64,000 nucleotides of DNA from Pseudochrobactrum sp. sp1633 (lineage in GTDB: Bacteria; Pseudomonadota; Alphaproteobacteria; Rhizobiales; Rhizobiaceae): the NCBI RefSeq assembly GCF_030376605.1, contig NZ_JARRAE010000005.1, positions 1-64,000 of the forward strand, in the 5' to 3' direction. Numbering within the stretch: the first letter of the stretch is position 1; each line of letters starts with the position of its first letter. Below, piece after piece: positions 1 to 8,202 of the stretch. The notes under the pieces are model-generated. The model was not told where the DNA came from and did no database searches. It saw only the letters and a program-made list of their open reading frames with translations. A program made the translations under genes and the position numbers.

Positions 1-1
1 T

Positions 2-898
2 ATCTCCGGTTACGTTCGTTACGACGCTAAAGGCGGCGACGATGTATATTCCGGCCGTGATCGCGACACATGGGCGAAGAACGCACGTTTCACACTGCGT
101 ACACACACAGCTTCGGAAACCGAACTCGGTACTCTGAAGACCTTCACAGAAAACCGTTTTGAATTCGGCGACGGCGATTTCAAACAGGACAAACTGAAGT
201 ATGCTTACATCGAACTGGGCGGTCTGCGCATCGGTAAAGATGAATCAGCATTCCACACCTTCACAGGTTACCTCGGCGACGTGATCAACGATGACGTTGT
301 AAACCCAGGTGCATATGACACAACTCTGATCAGCTACACATTCACTGGCGGTAACGGCTTCTCGGCTATTATCTCTGCTGAACAGGGCGAACGCGTTGAT
401 GCATTCACAGACATCAATGGCAACGTTTATGACGGCGTTATCGATGACTACATGCCACACGTTGTTGGTGGTCTGAAGTTCGAACAGGCTTGGGGTTCGA
501 TCGCTGGTGTTGCAGCTTACGACTCTGAAATCGAAGAGTGGGCTGGTAAAGTTCGCCTCGATGTAAACGTAACTGATGCCTTCTCCGTATGGGTACAGGG
601 CGGTTACGCTTCTTATGAAGAAGCTGTTGGCATGTACGGTGCATGGGGCGGCGATTGGGCTGTCTGGGGTGGCGCGAAGTTCAAAGCAACTGACAAAGCG
701 ACCATCAACCTGCAGGCTGCTTACGAAGATTGGGGCAAAACCGCTGTTACAGCTAACGTAGCTTACCAGCTGGTTCCAGGCTTCACAATCACTCCAGAAG
801 TGTCCTACACTTCATGGAAGAGCGATCATCCAGCTCGTCTGGCCGGTGGCGAAAAAGACGCTTTCGGTGGTATGATCCGCTTCCAGCGTTCTTTCTAA
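2..898 (+). CDS. Outer-membrane porin, Omp2a/Omp2b type (5' end missing)
   Basis: This is the C-terminal part of a trimeric beta-barrel porin that lets small hydrophilic solutes cross the outer membrane. The frame is already open at the window edge, so the signal peptide and first strands lie outside. About 298 residues are visible. They show alternating amphipathic strands rich in Gly, Tyr, Trp and Asp, with the wording typical of alphaproteobacterial porins ([14 protein letters not shown] near the start and [18 protein letters not shown] after it). The protein ends in Phe (RFQRSF), the C-terminal aromatic residue expected of BAM-assembled barrels. A strong hairpin terminator follows within 40 bp. 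Brucella carries two such genes (omp2a and omp2b); which one this matches cannot be decided. Family assignment is secure. Confidence 0.92.
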   Translation: MSGYVRYDAKGGDDVYSGRDRDTWAKNARFTLRTHTASETELGTLKTFTENRFEFGDGDFKQDKLKYAYIELGGLRIGKDESAFHTFTGYLGDVINDDVVNPGAYDTTLISYTFTGGNGFSAIISAEQGERVDAFTDINGNVYDGVIDDYMPHVVGGLKFEQAWGSIAGVAAYDSEIEEWAGKVRLDVNVTDAFSVWVQGGYASYEEAVGMYGAWGGDWAVWGGAKFKATDKATINLQAAYEDWGKTAVTANVAYQLVPGFTITPEVSYTSWKSDHPARLAGGEKDAFGGMIRFQRSF

Positions 899-932
899 GT
901 TTTATACTTAGAACAGACCGTAAGGTTACAGA

Positions 933-966
933 AACCCGGCAGCTCACGCTGCCGGGTTTTCTGTTT
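933..966 (+). terminator. Rho-independent terminator of the porin gene
   Basis: An 11-bp perfect stem (933-943 with 948-958, AACCCGGCAGC) closes a 4-nt TCAC loop and is followed by a T-rich tail (TTTCTGTTTT). It lies 35 bp after the porin stop. Confidence 0.9.
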
Positions 967-1178
967 TGCGCTTATAACGGGCTTAAAATCGCAAAGTGCG
1001 GTTTTTCAATCGGGCTGTTATCCCCACGCTTTATAAAGCACGGCATTTTGCAGTCCGGTGCTATCTGCTATATTTCACAGCACACATATTCTCTGCCCTG
1101 CTTTAGAACAGGAAAAATCATAATCGGGAATGTGCAGTACAGGCAGCCCTGCCAGACAACGCTCAAAAGGAGAATTAT

Positions 1179-1952
1179 ATGGATTTTTTACTCTGGATCG
1201 CCCTGATCGGTGTAATCGTATTTCTCCTTGGTCTGTTTTACAGCAAGTTTAACTCTGCAAAAGCGAAGCAACCTGCTGCCCGCACAATCTCTCCGGCAAT
1301 TTCACCTGAAACGACAACTGGATCCCAAAACAAAGTTACTGAGCACAAAAGTTCCCCTGCTCCTGAACCTGCAAAAGCTGTTGAACTTGTAAAAACCACT
1401 CACACAGATATTCAGAAGCCAGTTCCGGCGAAAAACATCGTGCCTGCACAAAAAACCATACCGGATGCAGAACCAGTCGGCCCCGCACAGAGCAACATCA
1501 AAGCTGCATTTATGTCGAAACCGGCGCAGGAAATTGCTCCTGCTGTAAAAACTGCAGAGACAACAGATACGGATGCTGTTGCAGTACCAGCACCTGCAAA
1601 AGAACCCGAGCGCCTGAAGAAGCCCCGCAATGATCAGGCGGACGACCTGACAAAAATCTCTGGTATAGGCAAATCTATTCAGGCGAAGTTATATGATGCC
1701 GGCATTTTCCATTATGATCAGCTGGCCAATCTCAACACAGATCAAACGGTCTGGCTGAACCGTATCATTGGATTTGCAGGTCGCGCAGAGCGCGAAAACT
1801 GGGCAGGCCAAGCTAAGAAGCTTGCGAATAAGGTCAGCGCACCTGCTGCTGAAACCACAAAGCGCACAGCTAAAACCTCAGCAAAATCAGCGGTAAAAAC
1901 CAAGGCCAAAGCAAAGCCGGGCACAGCGAAGAAACCAACCGCAGCAGGTTAA
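1179..1952 (+). CDS. Membrane-anchored helix-hairpin-helix protein
   Basis: The 257-residue protein has one N-terminal membrane helix (about residues 3-23), a long Ala/Pro/Lys linker (about 30-150), a compact helix-hairpin-helix domain (about 153-215, with DDLTKISGIGKSIQAKLYDAG), and a Lys/Ala-rich basic tail. The domain resembles the predicted H3TH / 5'-nuclease-like module attached to NADH-quinone oxidoreductase subunit E and to small 'NuoE-like' proteins in rhizobia. Such domains bind DNA or protein; no nuclease active site can be seen. A good ribosome-binding site (AAAAGGAG, 1165-1172) precedes the ATG. The basic lysine-rich C-terminus could bind nucleic acid. The gene stands alone with its own terminator. 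The cellular role is unknown. Confidence 0.8.
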   Translation: MDFLLWIALIGVIVFLLGLFYSKFNSAKAKQPAARTISPAISPETTTGSQNKVTEHKSSPAPEPAKAVELVKTTHTDIQKPVPAKNIVPAQKTIPDAEPVGPAQSNIKAAFMSKPAQEIAPAVKTAETTDTDAVAVPAPAKEPERLKKPRNDQADDLTKISGIGKSIQAKLYDAGIFHYDQLANLNTDQTVWLNRIIGFAGRAERENWAGQAKKLANKVSAPAAETTKRTAKTSAKSAVKTKAKAKPGTAKKPTAAG

Positions 1953-2012
1953 TGCTGAAACATCTGCCTTAAAATCATTCACTATCGTTAAAAGCCACTT
2001 CACTTACAAATG

Positions 2013-2052
2013 AAAACACCCGCCTCATGATAATGAAGCGGGTGTTTTTAAT
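2013..2052 (+). terminator. Terminator between two convergent genes
   Basis: An 11-bp perfect stem (AAAACACCCGC at 2013-2023 with 2038-2048) is followed by T-rich sequence on the plus strand. Its A/T-flanked arms mean it could also serve the opposing gene that ends at 2156. Confidence 0.85.
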
Positions 2053-2155
2053 TATTGGAGTTTACACAGCGATAAATCGCTCTGGTTTCCTTAGTCTGTT
2101 ACAACAATTCGCATAGCTGAGTGTCACCACTTAAATATGCGACTGCTCAAGACCG

Positions 2156-2818
2156 TTAGGAATTACCCTTCAGGCGAGCATTGCAGAGGCTGTAATAACC
2201 GCCGCCCTTCTGGATCCAGCGCAGACCATTGAGCGAGTTAGCGCTTTTGTTGGCATAATACTGATCAAGACAGGTTTTCATGCGCTGCTTGCCTTCAGTC
2301 TCAGTGGCATATTTGCCGGAAACTGCGGACGGAAATTTAACGCCGCTTGGTGCAGCTACAGTCGGAGCAGCCGGTTCTTTTGTCGAAACGGATGTTACCA
2401 TTTCAGGGTCAGCACCCGGACCGCACTCGGCTTTACGGAATGCATTCCATTTCAGGCCTGTAGCAAGACCTGTTTCCTGCGCTGCTTTATACTTGGCCGA
2501 GCATTGCTGCATGGTCAGACCTTTAGCGGCATCTGCTGTATCAGCAGCAGGTGCTTGCTTTGCAGGTTTTGCTGCTGTCGCAGGCTTTGCCGGTGCAGCC
2601 GGTGCTGCGGCAGGAGCAGCAGAAGTATCTGTACCGCACTGCGCTTTACGGAAATCATTCCATTTCATGGTTCCGAGCGTGCCGGCATCTTTAGCAGCCT
2701 GATATTTCGTGCTGCATTCTGCCATAGTCAGCGCACTTGCCGGTGAAGACAGCACAAAGACGGCCATTCCTGCCAGCAATGCAGCGCCGCTGAGGCGGCT
2801 GAGAGTTTGAATTTTCAT
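2156..2818 (-). CDS. Secreted protein with repeated ~30-residue cysteine motif
   Basis: The 220-residue protein starts with a clear signal peptide (about 1-29, ending SSPASA). Two near-identical units follow. Each begins MxxCSxKYxAA, runs through a K-W-N-x-F-R-K motif, and ends in a second Cys; they lie around residues 32-62 and 101-132. An Ala/Pro/Lys-rich linker separates them. A third, degenerate unit (KTCLDQYYANK to LCNARLKG) closes the protein. The paired cysteines suggest one disulfide per unit in the periplasm. The layout recalls PsiF-type repeats, but I cannot assign the family with certainty. A ribosome-binding site (CAGGAGA) precedes the ATG. Function unknown. Confidence 0.8.
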   Translation of the reverse strand: MKIQTLSRLSGAALLAGMAVFVLSSPASALTMAECSTKYQAAKDAGTLGTMKWNDFRKAQCGTDTSAAPAAAPAAPAKPATAAKPAKQAPAADTADAAKGLTMQQCSAKYKAAQETGLATGLKWNAFRKAECGPGADPEMVTSVSTKEPAAPTVAAPSGVKFPSAVSGKYATETEGKQRMKTCLDQYYANKSANSLNGLRWIQKGGGYYSLCNARLKGNS

Positions 2819-3348
2819 CTCTGTTCTCCTGAGTAAGTTTTAAAACACTGTGCCTAAAGCGTTTTTCTGTCAATATCGTATAATATTCCGAACACAAATC
2901 CTTTTCACAAATTCTGAAAGGAGTTGACGCGCTGTGAGACAAGATTGCGATTTTTTATATTATAGATCCTAAACATAGCATTTTTATAATAATCCGGGAT
3001 GCAGATAATTGCTGAAGGCATACGCTCTGCAACAGTAAAACCGCGCTGAATGACAGTTTAAATTTTATTTATACAGCGTATCAGCCTCTTCATTGCAGAC
3101 TTCGCGGTGATATCAGTCTTGGGTATTCGCGCAATTTTTGAAATGCATGAACCGGCAATCTGCACATAAATCGCTACTGCCGCACGAAAAATAACAATTT
3201 TCTCACCGCTGATTTTACCCTGTTTTTCGGATAAATACAGAACTGACAGACATCAATGAAGGTTCTGTCACTTTTCAGTTTGCTTTTTAACAATATCCTG
3301 TCCGACGTTTAAAACCACGCCGCAGCAGTATGTTGCAGGGTCTTTTTC
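2819..3348. other. 530-bp AT-rich intergenic region
   Basis: No convincing gene is seen on either strand. It holds the divergent upstream regions of the cysteine-repeat gene and the YitT-like gene. The only structure noted is a 7-bp inverted repeat, TGACAGA/TCTGTCA (3244-3250 with 3264-3270), without a clear T-run. Confidence 0.6.
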
Positions 3349-3999
3349 ATGGCTGATGTCACGACTCCAGATGCAATTCCTGCCCTTTCTCCCGTTGTGA
3401 CGGCAGAAAGACACCGCTTTTATGAAGATGTGGTCGCGATGTTTATCGGTACCAGCTTTGTGAGTCTCGGACTGACGCTCTACGCGCAGGCCAAACTGAT
3501 GACCGGCAGCACTGCCGGTGTGGCACTGCTTTTGCACTATGCAACCAACTGGCAGTTTGCTCTTACATTTTTTCTGATTAATCTGCCGTTTTACTATCTG
3601 GCGATCAAACGGATGGGCTGGCGTTTCACCATCCGCACCTTTGTTGCCGTGGCGCTGATGTCAATCTTTACCCGCCTGTTCCCGATGTGGGTAGACTTCT
3701 CCAACCTGCAACCGGTTTTTGCTGCCTTTATGGGTGGCACGCTGATGGGTATGGGCGTGCTGGCGCTGTTCCGGCATCGTGCCGGTGTTGGCGGGATCAA
3801 TATTCTCGCGCTCTATTTACAGGATAATTATAATATCCGCGCCGGATGGTTTCAGCTTGGGCTTGATTTCGTCTTGATGGCTATCTCGCTGATTTACCTG
3901 TCCCCGCAACAGGTTGCCATTTCTCTGATCGGCGCTGTGGTCATGAATATTATTATTGCCATCAATCACAAGCCCGGCCGATATCTGGCCACGAGCTAA
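3349..3999 (+). CDS. YitT family integral membrane protein (DUF161)
   Basis: This 216-residue protein has five to six hydrophobic helices and the features of the YitT/DUF161 family. One is the glycine-rich first helix ending in STAGVALLLHY. Another is the central GGTLMGMGVLALFRHRAGVGGINILALYLQ segment, here split across about residues 125-156. Members are inner-membrane proteins of unknown transport activity. The Gram-negative form is the short, membrane-only version without the C-terminal DUF2179 domain. The ATG has only a weak purine stretch (GCAGGG) upstream. The gene converges on the small gene at 4036. The substrate is unknown. Confidence 0.85.
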   Translation: MADVTTPDAIPALSPVVTAERHRFYEDVVAMFIGTSFVSLGLTLYAQAKLMTGSTAGVALLLHYATNWQFALTFFLINLPFYYLAIKRMGWRFTIRTFVAVALMSIFTRLFPMWVDFSNLQPVFAAFMGGTLMGMGVLALFRHRAGVGGINILALYLQDNYNIRAGWFQLGLDFVLMAISLIYLSPQQVAISLIGAVVMNIIIAINHKPGRYLATS

Positions 4000-4035
4000 T
4001 AGTGCCCGTCTCCCGCAAGAAACCGGGTGGCGCGA

Positions 4036-4296
4036 TTAATGACGCGCCATCCATTCGCGTGCCTCACGCAAGGCACGTACCAGTTCCGACTTGCTCATCA
4101 TTTCTGATAATTGACTGCGCATCGGCAGAGCACGGTCATCACCACGAATAGCTGCAATATTGAACCATTTATAGGCTTCGATACGATCTGCTACACAATC
4201 ACGCCCTGCATAATACATCATGCCGGTTTCAAACAGCATTTCGGCCTGCATGGCATTGATACTATTTTCTGACTTCGCGCTGAAACGTGCAAACAT
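4036..4296 (-). CDS. Small Sel1-repeat-like protein
   Basis: The 86-residue protein has one Sel1-like helical repeat (LFETGMMYYAGRDC ... DRIEAYKWFNIAAIRGD, about residues 21-55), followed by a helical tail. The A-x-KWFNIAA signature is typical of Sel1/TPR-like repeats, which mediate protein contacts. It has no signal peptide, so it is probably cytoplasmic. It is shorter than usual multi-repeat Sel1 proteins but looks complete. Function unknown. Confidence 0.75.
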   Translation of the reverse strand: MFARFSAKSENSINAMQAEMLFETGMMYYAGRDCVADRIEAYKWFNIAAIRGDDRALPMRSQLSEMMSKSELVRALREAREWMARH

Positions 4297-4696
4297 TGTT
4301 GTTATCCTGTCCTGTTAAACTGCGGTCCGCTTAAAGCCGGAAAAGCCGTGCAGATCTCTGCTGTTGTTGGGATCAGAATGCCGCAAAGAGCTAAAATGGC
4401 AGTTAAATACCATCCTTAACGGCAGCTCAACAAAGTCCGAACAATCGGTAAATATCAGAATTCATTAAGAATAACTCTGCCGGTTTTGCGGGTTTTTGGC
4501 AAAAAACACGCGTTTTCACGCATGGCAAATTTAAACGCAATGCTAACCAAAGATCACATCTGACTATTTATAAGCACAGCATATTGATGCTGGTCACCCT
4601 CAAAATCAGCTCTTTTCAAGCGGCATTCTTTGGATTACGTTTACGTGAGCGTAAAACATATGCACTTCACATATTACGCATTTCTGGGAGGAACCG
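4297..4696. promoter_or_regulatory. 400-bp divergent intergenic region with ACGTTTACGT palindrome
   Basis: No gene is seen. Near the 3' end lie ACGTTTACGT (4637-4646) and the overlapping inverted repeat TTTACG-TGAG-CGTAAA (4640-4655), 41-60 bp before the start of the DUF2147 gene. The position suits an operator. The same 10-mer occurs at 11209-11218. Confidence 0.5.
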
Positions 4697-5041
4697 ATGA
4701 AGAAGACCCTGTTCGCAATTATGGCACTGACACTGTCCGCAGCCCCTGCTCTGACAGCCGAGCCGATTATCGGCACATGGAAGCGTACGTCAGGCACAAT
4801 CATTGAATATAAAAACTGCGGTGGCGATGATTATTGCGGCACAGTGCTCAACGGTGAGTTTAAAGGCAAATCCATCGGCAAGATGACCGGCAAAGACAGC
4901 AGCTACAAAGGCACGGTCAACAAGCTTGATGAAGGCAAGACCTATTCAGGAAAAGCCAGTGTCAGCGACAACACATTATCACTTGCCGGTTGCGTTGCGG
5001 GCGGCCTGATCTGCAAAACAGAAAAACTGACACGCCAATAA
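4697..5041 (+). CDS. DUF2147 family secreted protein
   Basis: The 114-residue protein has a signal peptide (about 1-20, cleavage after ALTA) and one small beta-rich domain. It starts EPIIGTWKR and carries a C-G-G-D-D-Y-C-G-T core with two cysteines, then GKTYSGKASV and a final cysteine-containing strand. This layout (GxWK, then C-G-x-V/L, then Y-x-G-K) is that of DUF2147, a periplasmic beta-barrel-like family of unknown function. A good ribosome-binding site (GGGAGGA) precedes the ATG. It is monocistronic, with an operator-like palindrome upstream and a strong hairpin downstream. Confidence 0.85.
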   Translation: MKKTLFAIMALTLSAAPALTAEPIIGTWKRTSGTIIEYKNCGGDDYCGTVLNGEFKGKSIGKMTGKDSSYKGTVNKLDEGKTYSGKASVSDNTLSLAGCVAGGLICKTEKLTRQ

Positions 5042-5060
5042 TATATCGGAAGACATCATG

Positions 5061-5099
5061 TGAAAGCGCTGCGTAACTGTGCGATACGCAGCGCTTTCA
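5061..5099. terminator. Bidirectional terminator hairpin
   Basis: A perfect 15-bp stem (TGAAAGCGCTGCGTA at 5061-5075 with 5085-5099) with a 9-nt loop sits between the convergent DUF2147 and glutathione transferase genes. Tails on either side are only moderately T-rich. Confidence 0.8.
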
Positions 5100-5108
5100 T
5101 TAAATTAT

Positions 5109-5828
5109 TCAGCGGGCTTTCTGGTTGAACAACACGCTCTGAGCGGCTTTATCCGTTGCCAGATTGCTCTTTTCACGCTCTGCTTTTCCCAATTCCATAC
5201 CGCGTTGTACAGCCGGACGGGCAGATACCGCTTCATACCAGCGTTTCAGATTCGGGAAATCTTCCAGCTTCTGGTCATAGTTTTTATAAGCACTGATCCA
5301 GCCCACACAGGCCATATCCGCAATAGAGTAATCACCGGCAATGTAATCACGGCCTTCGAGCTGACGGTTCAGCACACCATAAAGCCGGTTCACTTCATTG
5401 GTATAACGGTTGATGCCATATTCGATTTTTTCCGGTGCATAGACACGGAAATGACCCGCCTGACCGGACATTGGCCCCAGACCACCCATCTGCCACATCA
5501 GCCATTCATCAACGGCTACACGCTTACGCTCATCTGCCGGATAGTATTTGCCGAATTTGCGCCCCAGATATTGAAGGATAGCGCCCGATTCAAACACGGA
5601 GATCGGCTGTCCGTCCGGCCCTTCCGGATCAATAATCGCAGGCATGCGGTTATTCGGTGCGATTTTAAGGAATGACGGTTCGAACTGATCACCCTTGCCG
5701 ATATTGATATACTTCACTTCATAGGGAATGCCGAGTTCTTCAAGCATGATGCTGATCTTCCAGCCATTGGGTGTTGGCCAGTAATAAAGTTCAATCGGCT
5801 TGGTCTGGGTTTTAAGCTCGGCACTCAT
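5109..5828 (-). CDS. Glutathione S-transferase, YghU/YfcG (Nu) type
   Basis: The 239-residue protein has the thioredoxin-fold N-terminal domain (about 12-100) and the helical C-terminal domain of a glutathione transferase. The marks of the Nu-class disulfide-bond reductases YfcG and YghU are present: TPNGWK near residue 18 at the glutathione site, NNRMPAI with the cis-proline around 59-65, and the ESGAI loop. The family reduces small disulfides with glutathione in the cytoplasm. A perfect inverted repeat (TAGTC-AC-GACTA, 5895-5906) lies 67 bp upstream of the start, suggesting control by a dedicated regulator. Confidence 0.9.
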   Translation of the reverse strand: MSAELKTQTKPIELYYWPTPNGWKISIMLEELGIPYEVKYINIGKGDQFEPSFLKIAPNNRMPAIIDPEGPDGQPISVFESGAILQYLGRKFGKYYPADERKRVAVDEWLMWQMGGLGPMSGQAGHFRVYAPEKIEYGINRYTNEVNRLYGVLNRQLEGRDYIAGDYSIADMACVGWISAYKNYDQKLEDFPNLKRWYEAVSARPAVQRGMELGKAEREKSNLATDKAAQSVLFNQKAR

Positions 5829-5894
5829 AGGGATCAGCTCCTGATTTATGAAATCGGTAAGTGCAGTCGGTGTGACTGCGCGGAACCAATAATA

Positions 5895-5906
5895 TAGTCA
5901 CGACTA
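5895..5906. promoter_or_regulatory. Operator-like palindrome upstream of glutathione transferase
   Basis: TAGTC and GACTA form a perfect inverted repeat around a 2-nt AC spacer, 67 bp before the transferase start. Binding protein unknown. Confidence 0.4.
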
Positions 5907-6078
5907 CATATTAAGCAATCCATAAATCCAAATTTCGTTTCGTGTTCAAAAATATAAGCTTAACGCAATTTCAGAAGTTTGAACGCCTGATGAACGCCCG
6001 CCTCAGCAAGAGTTCAGGCCTCTGCGTCTAACTTGTGAAGCAACAGGTTATTCCAGACAACACATGCGGGGCACGGAA

Positions 6079-6294
6079 ATGTTGTATCACCGGTTTACCA
6101 TTATCAGCTTGTTTCTGCTTGGAGCCAGTCTTCTCAGCATCGCTTTGCTGGATGACGGCCATCTGAACCGCACTTCTCAACCATCATTATACGGGGAACA
6201 TCTAACGTCTCACGCCCTGCTGCAACCCGATACTTCCCGCCTCATTCAGGCCGCCTCAAAACAATCAGCGCCAAAAGGGGAGAATGTACGATGA
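6079..6294 (+). CDS. Small membrane-anchored protein, translationally coupled to the next gene
   Basis: The 71-residue product has one N-terminal hydrophobic segment (about 5-23: FTIISLFLLGASLLSIALL) and a polar tail, so it is either secreted or anchored. An in-frame ATG lies 15 bp further upstream at 6064; I prefer 6079, which has GGGG 8-12 bp ahead. Its TGA stop overlaps the ATG of the next small gene (ATGA), which supports both being real. No family recognised. Confidence 0.5.
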   Translation: MLYHRFTIISLFLLGASLLSIALLDDGHLNRTSQPSLYGEHLTSHALLQPDTSRLIQAASKQSAPKGENVR

Positions 6295-6467
6295 ACCCCG
6301 CCAGCAAATTAAACCACGTAAAGGATGCGCTGTTTCTGACAATGCGCATCGGCGTTTTCAGCTTGTTCTTTGTGGCTCCCATTGCAGGATTTGCCGGTAT
6401 TGCCGCCAATACCGGCGGAAAAGTCACCGCAACCGGACTTGTTCTTTTTGTTAGTCTCCAGAAATAA
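6291..6467 (+). CDS. Small two-helix membrane protein (58 residues)
   Basis: The ORF begins MNPASKLNHVKDALF and contains two hydrophobic stretches: about residues 20-38, then a glycine-rich turn, then about 45-57. It ends ...VSLQK. A strong ribosome-binding site (AAAGGGGAG) lies just inside the end of the preceding ORF, and the ATGA overlap implies coupled translation. The Gly/Ala-rich pattern is loosely like DUF1328 small membrane proteins, but this is not a firm match. It sits 85 bp before amn. Confidence 0.55.
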   Translation: MNPASKLNHVKDALFLTMRIGVFSLFFVAPIAGFAGIAANTGGKVTATGLVLFVSLQK

Positions 6468-6552
6468 ACACCGGTGATCCACACAGTGAAAGCAAGTTTA
6501 CGCCCTTAAAGCTTGCCATATAAACTGTAAGAATTCCGGCTTATAGTAACGC

Positions 6553-8079
6553 ATGAGCAAAAGAATCAATCCCCTTACCGGCAAGTCTGTTTCAGATGTT
6601 ATTTCTGCTGGCATTGCCACACCGGAGCCGATTGCTCCTCAATCATTTACTGATGCCCGCGCTGCGGTAGACGCATTGCGTGCACTCTATGATCGCAACA
6701 CTGCGTTCTTACGCGATGCATTCCATAAGGTTGCCAAGGGTGAGGTTGCACCGCAACGCTTCCGCGCTTTTTATCCGGAGCTGCGTTTTTCAACAGCCAG
6801 TTTTGCCCATGTGGATACGCGTCTTGCCTATGGCCATGTGAGCCTGCCCGGTGATTACGCAACCACGCTGACACGCCCTGATCTGTTCGACAGTTATCTG
6901 ATGGAACAAATCCGCCTGCTGATTAAAAACCACGGCGTTCCGGTGACTATTCAGGAATCCACAACACCAATCCCGCTGCATTTTGCCTTTCTGGAAGGCA
7001 CCTATGTTGAAGCATCGGTTTCAGATGCCTTCAAACTTCCGTTGCGCGATATGTTTGATGTACCGGATCTCGGCAATACGGATGACAGCATCGTTAATGG
7101 TGATTCCGAATTCCAGACCCTTGAGGTCATGCCGCTGGCGCCTTTTACCGGCCAGCGAGTTGATTATTCATTGCAGCGCCTGTCGCATTACACCGCTACC
7201 AGCCCGACACATTTTCAGAACTATGTGCTTTTTACCAACTATCAGTTCTATATGGATGAATTCTGCGCCTATGCCCGCAAACTGATGGCAGAAGGCGGCG
7301 GCGGTTTCACAAAATTTGTAGAGCCCGGCAATCTGATTACCTTTGCCGGAAACAGCACCCCGTCACAGGGAGCCGAGCCTGCCCGTTTACCGCAAATGCC
7401 TGCCTATCATCTGGCAAAACCGGATGGTTCCGGCATTACTATGGTCAATATCGGTGTCGGCCCATCCAATGCCAAAACCATTACCGACCATATTGCCGTG
7501 CTGCGCCCGCATGCATGGCTGATGCTCGGCCACTGCGCAGGCTTGCGCAACAGCCAGCAGCTTGGTGATTATGTGCTTGCCCATGCCTATGTGCGAGAAG
7601 ACCATGTTCTCGATGATGATCTGCCTATCTGGGTACCTATTCCGGCACTTGCCGAAATTCAGGTTGCTCTTGAAGATGCGGTCGAGGAAATCACGGGCCT
7701 TGAAGGCTACGAGCTGAAGCGTATCATGCGCACCGGTACTGTTGCCACGATCGACAACCGCAACTGGGAGTTACGCGACCAGCGCGGCCCCGTGCAAAGG
7801 CTGTCTCAATCCCGCGCTGTAGCGCTGGATATGGAATCGGCCACGATTGCTGCCAATGGTTTCCGCTTCCGCGTGCCTTACGGCACTTTGCTTTGCGTCT
7901 CAGACAAGCCATTGCATGGCGAGTTGAAATTGCCAGGCATGGCAACCGATTTCTACAAGAAGCAGGTTGCGCAGCATTTGCAGATCGGCATCCGCGCAAT
8001 GGAAAAAATTGCCGCCATGCCTGCAGACCGGTTGCACTCACGAAAACTGCGCAGCTTTTTTGAAACAGCTTTTCAGTAA
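6553..8079 (+). CDS. amn: AMP nucleosidase
   Basis: AMP nucleosidase hydrolyses AMP to adenine and ribose 5-phosphate, controlling the adenylate pool in the cytoplasm. The 508-residue length matches the bacterial enzyme (about 480-500). The N-terminal regulatory domain (to about 180) carries the STASFAHVDTRLAYG and TTPIPLHFAF segments. The C-terminal nucleoside-phosphorylase-like domain has the IGVGPSNAKTITDHIAVLRP, MLGHCAGLR and ALDMESATIAANGFRFRVPYG motifs; the last holds the Glu that binds the ribose. The gene is followed by a clear terminator and may share a transcript with the two small genes upstream. Confidence 0.96.
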   Translation: MSKRINPLTGKSVSDVISAGIATPEPIAPQSFTDARAAVDALRALYDRNTAFLRDAFHKVAKGEVAPQRFRAFYPELRFSTASFAHVDTRLAYGHVSLPGDYATTLTRPDLFDSYLMEQIRLLIKNHGVPVTIQESTTPIPLHFAFLEGTYVEASVSDAFKLPLRDMFDVPDLGNTDDSIVNGDSEFQTLEVMPLAPFTGQRVDYSLQRLSHYTATSPTHFQNYVLFTNYQFYMDEFCAYARKLMAEGGGGFTKFVEPGNLITFAGNSTPSQGAEPARLPQMPAYHLAKPDGSGITMVNIGVGPSNAKTITDHIAVLRPHAWLMLGHCAGLRNSQQLGDYVLAHAYVREDHVLDDDLPIWVPIPALAEIQVALEDAVEEITGLEGYELKRIMRTGTVATIDNRNWELRDQRGPVQRLSQSRAVALDMESATIAANGFRFRVPYGTLLCVSDKPLHGELKLPGMATDFYKKQVAQHLQIGIRAMEKIAAMPADRLHSRKLRSFFETAFQ

Positions 8080-8100
8080 AAGCCTGCCTGCGAACGAAGA

Positions 8101-8129
8101 AACAGAGCTTTAAAAAGCTCTGTTTTTTT
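8101..8129 (+). terminator. Rho-independent terminator of amn
   Basis: A 10-bp stem (AACAGAGCTT at 8101-8110 with 8115-8124) with a 4-nt loop is followed by a run of seven T (8123-8129), 22 bp after the amn stop. Confidence 0.92.
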
Positions 8130-8202
8130 ATGCAGCCTTGATAAAGCTGCTTTTTCCGGCCATCGTGCTGCACACTTTTGCTTCTCTTGCTCAACGGTCT
8201 CC

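Noticed and set aside
814-1206. 130-codon ORF spanning the end of the porin gene and the intergenic region
   Set aside because: Runs across the porin terminator and into the next gene's start in another frame; no ribosome-binding site.
4028-4049. Inverted repeat TGGCGCG...CGCGCCA as a terminator between the YitT-like gene and the Sel1-like gene
   Set aside because: It includes the stop codon of the small gene and is not followed by a T-run on either strand.
5079-5675. 198-codon plus-strand ORF opposite the glutathione transferase
   Set aside because: It lies wholly antisense to a well-supported gene and has no recognisable domain; shadow of codon bias.
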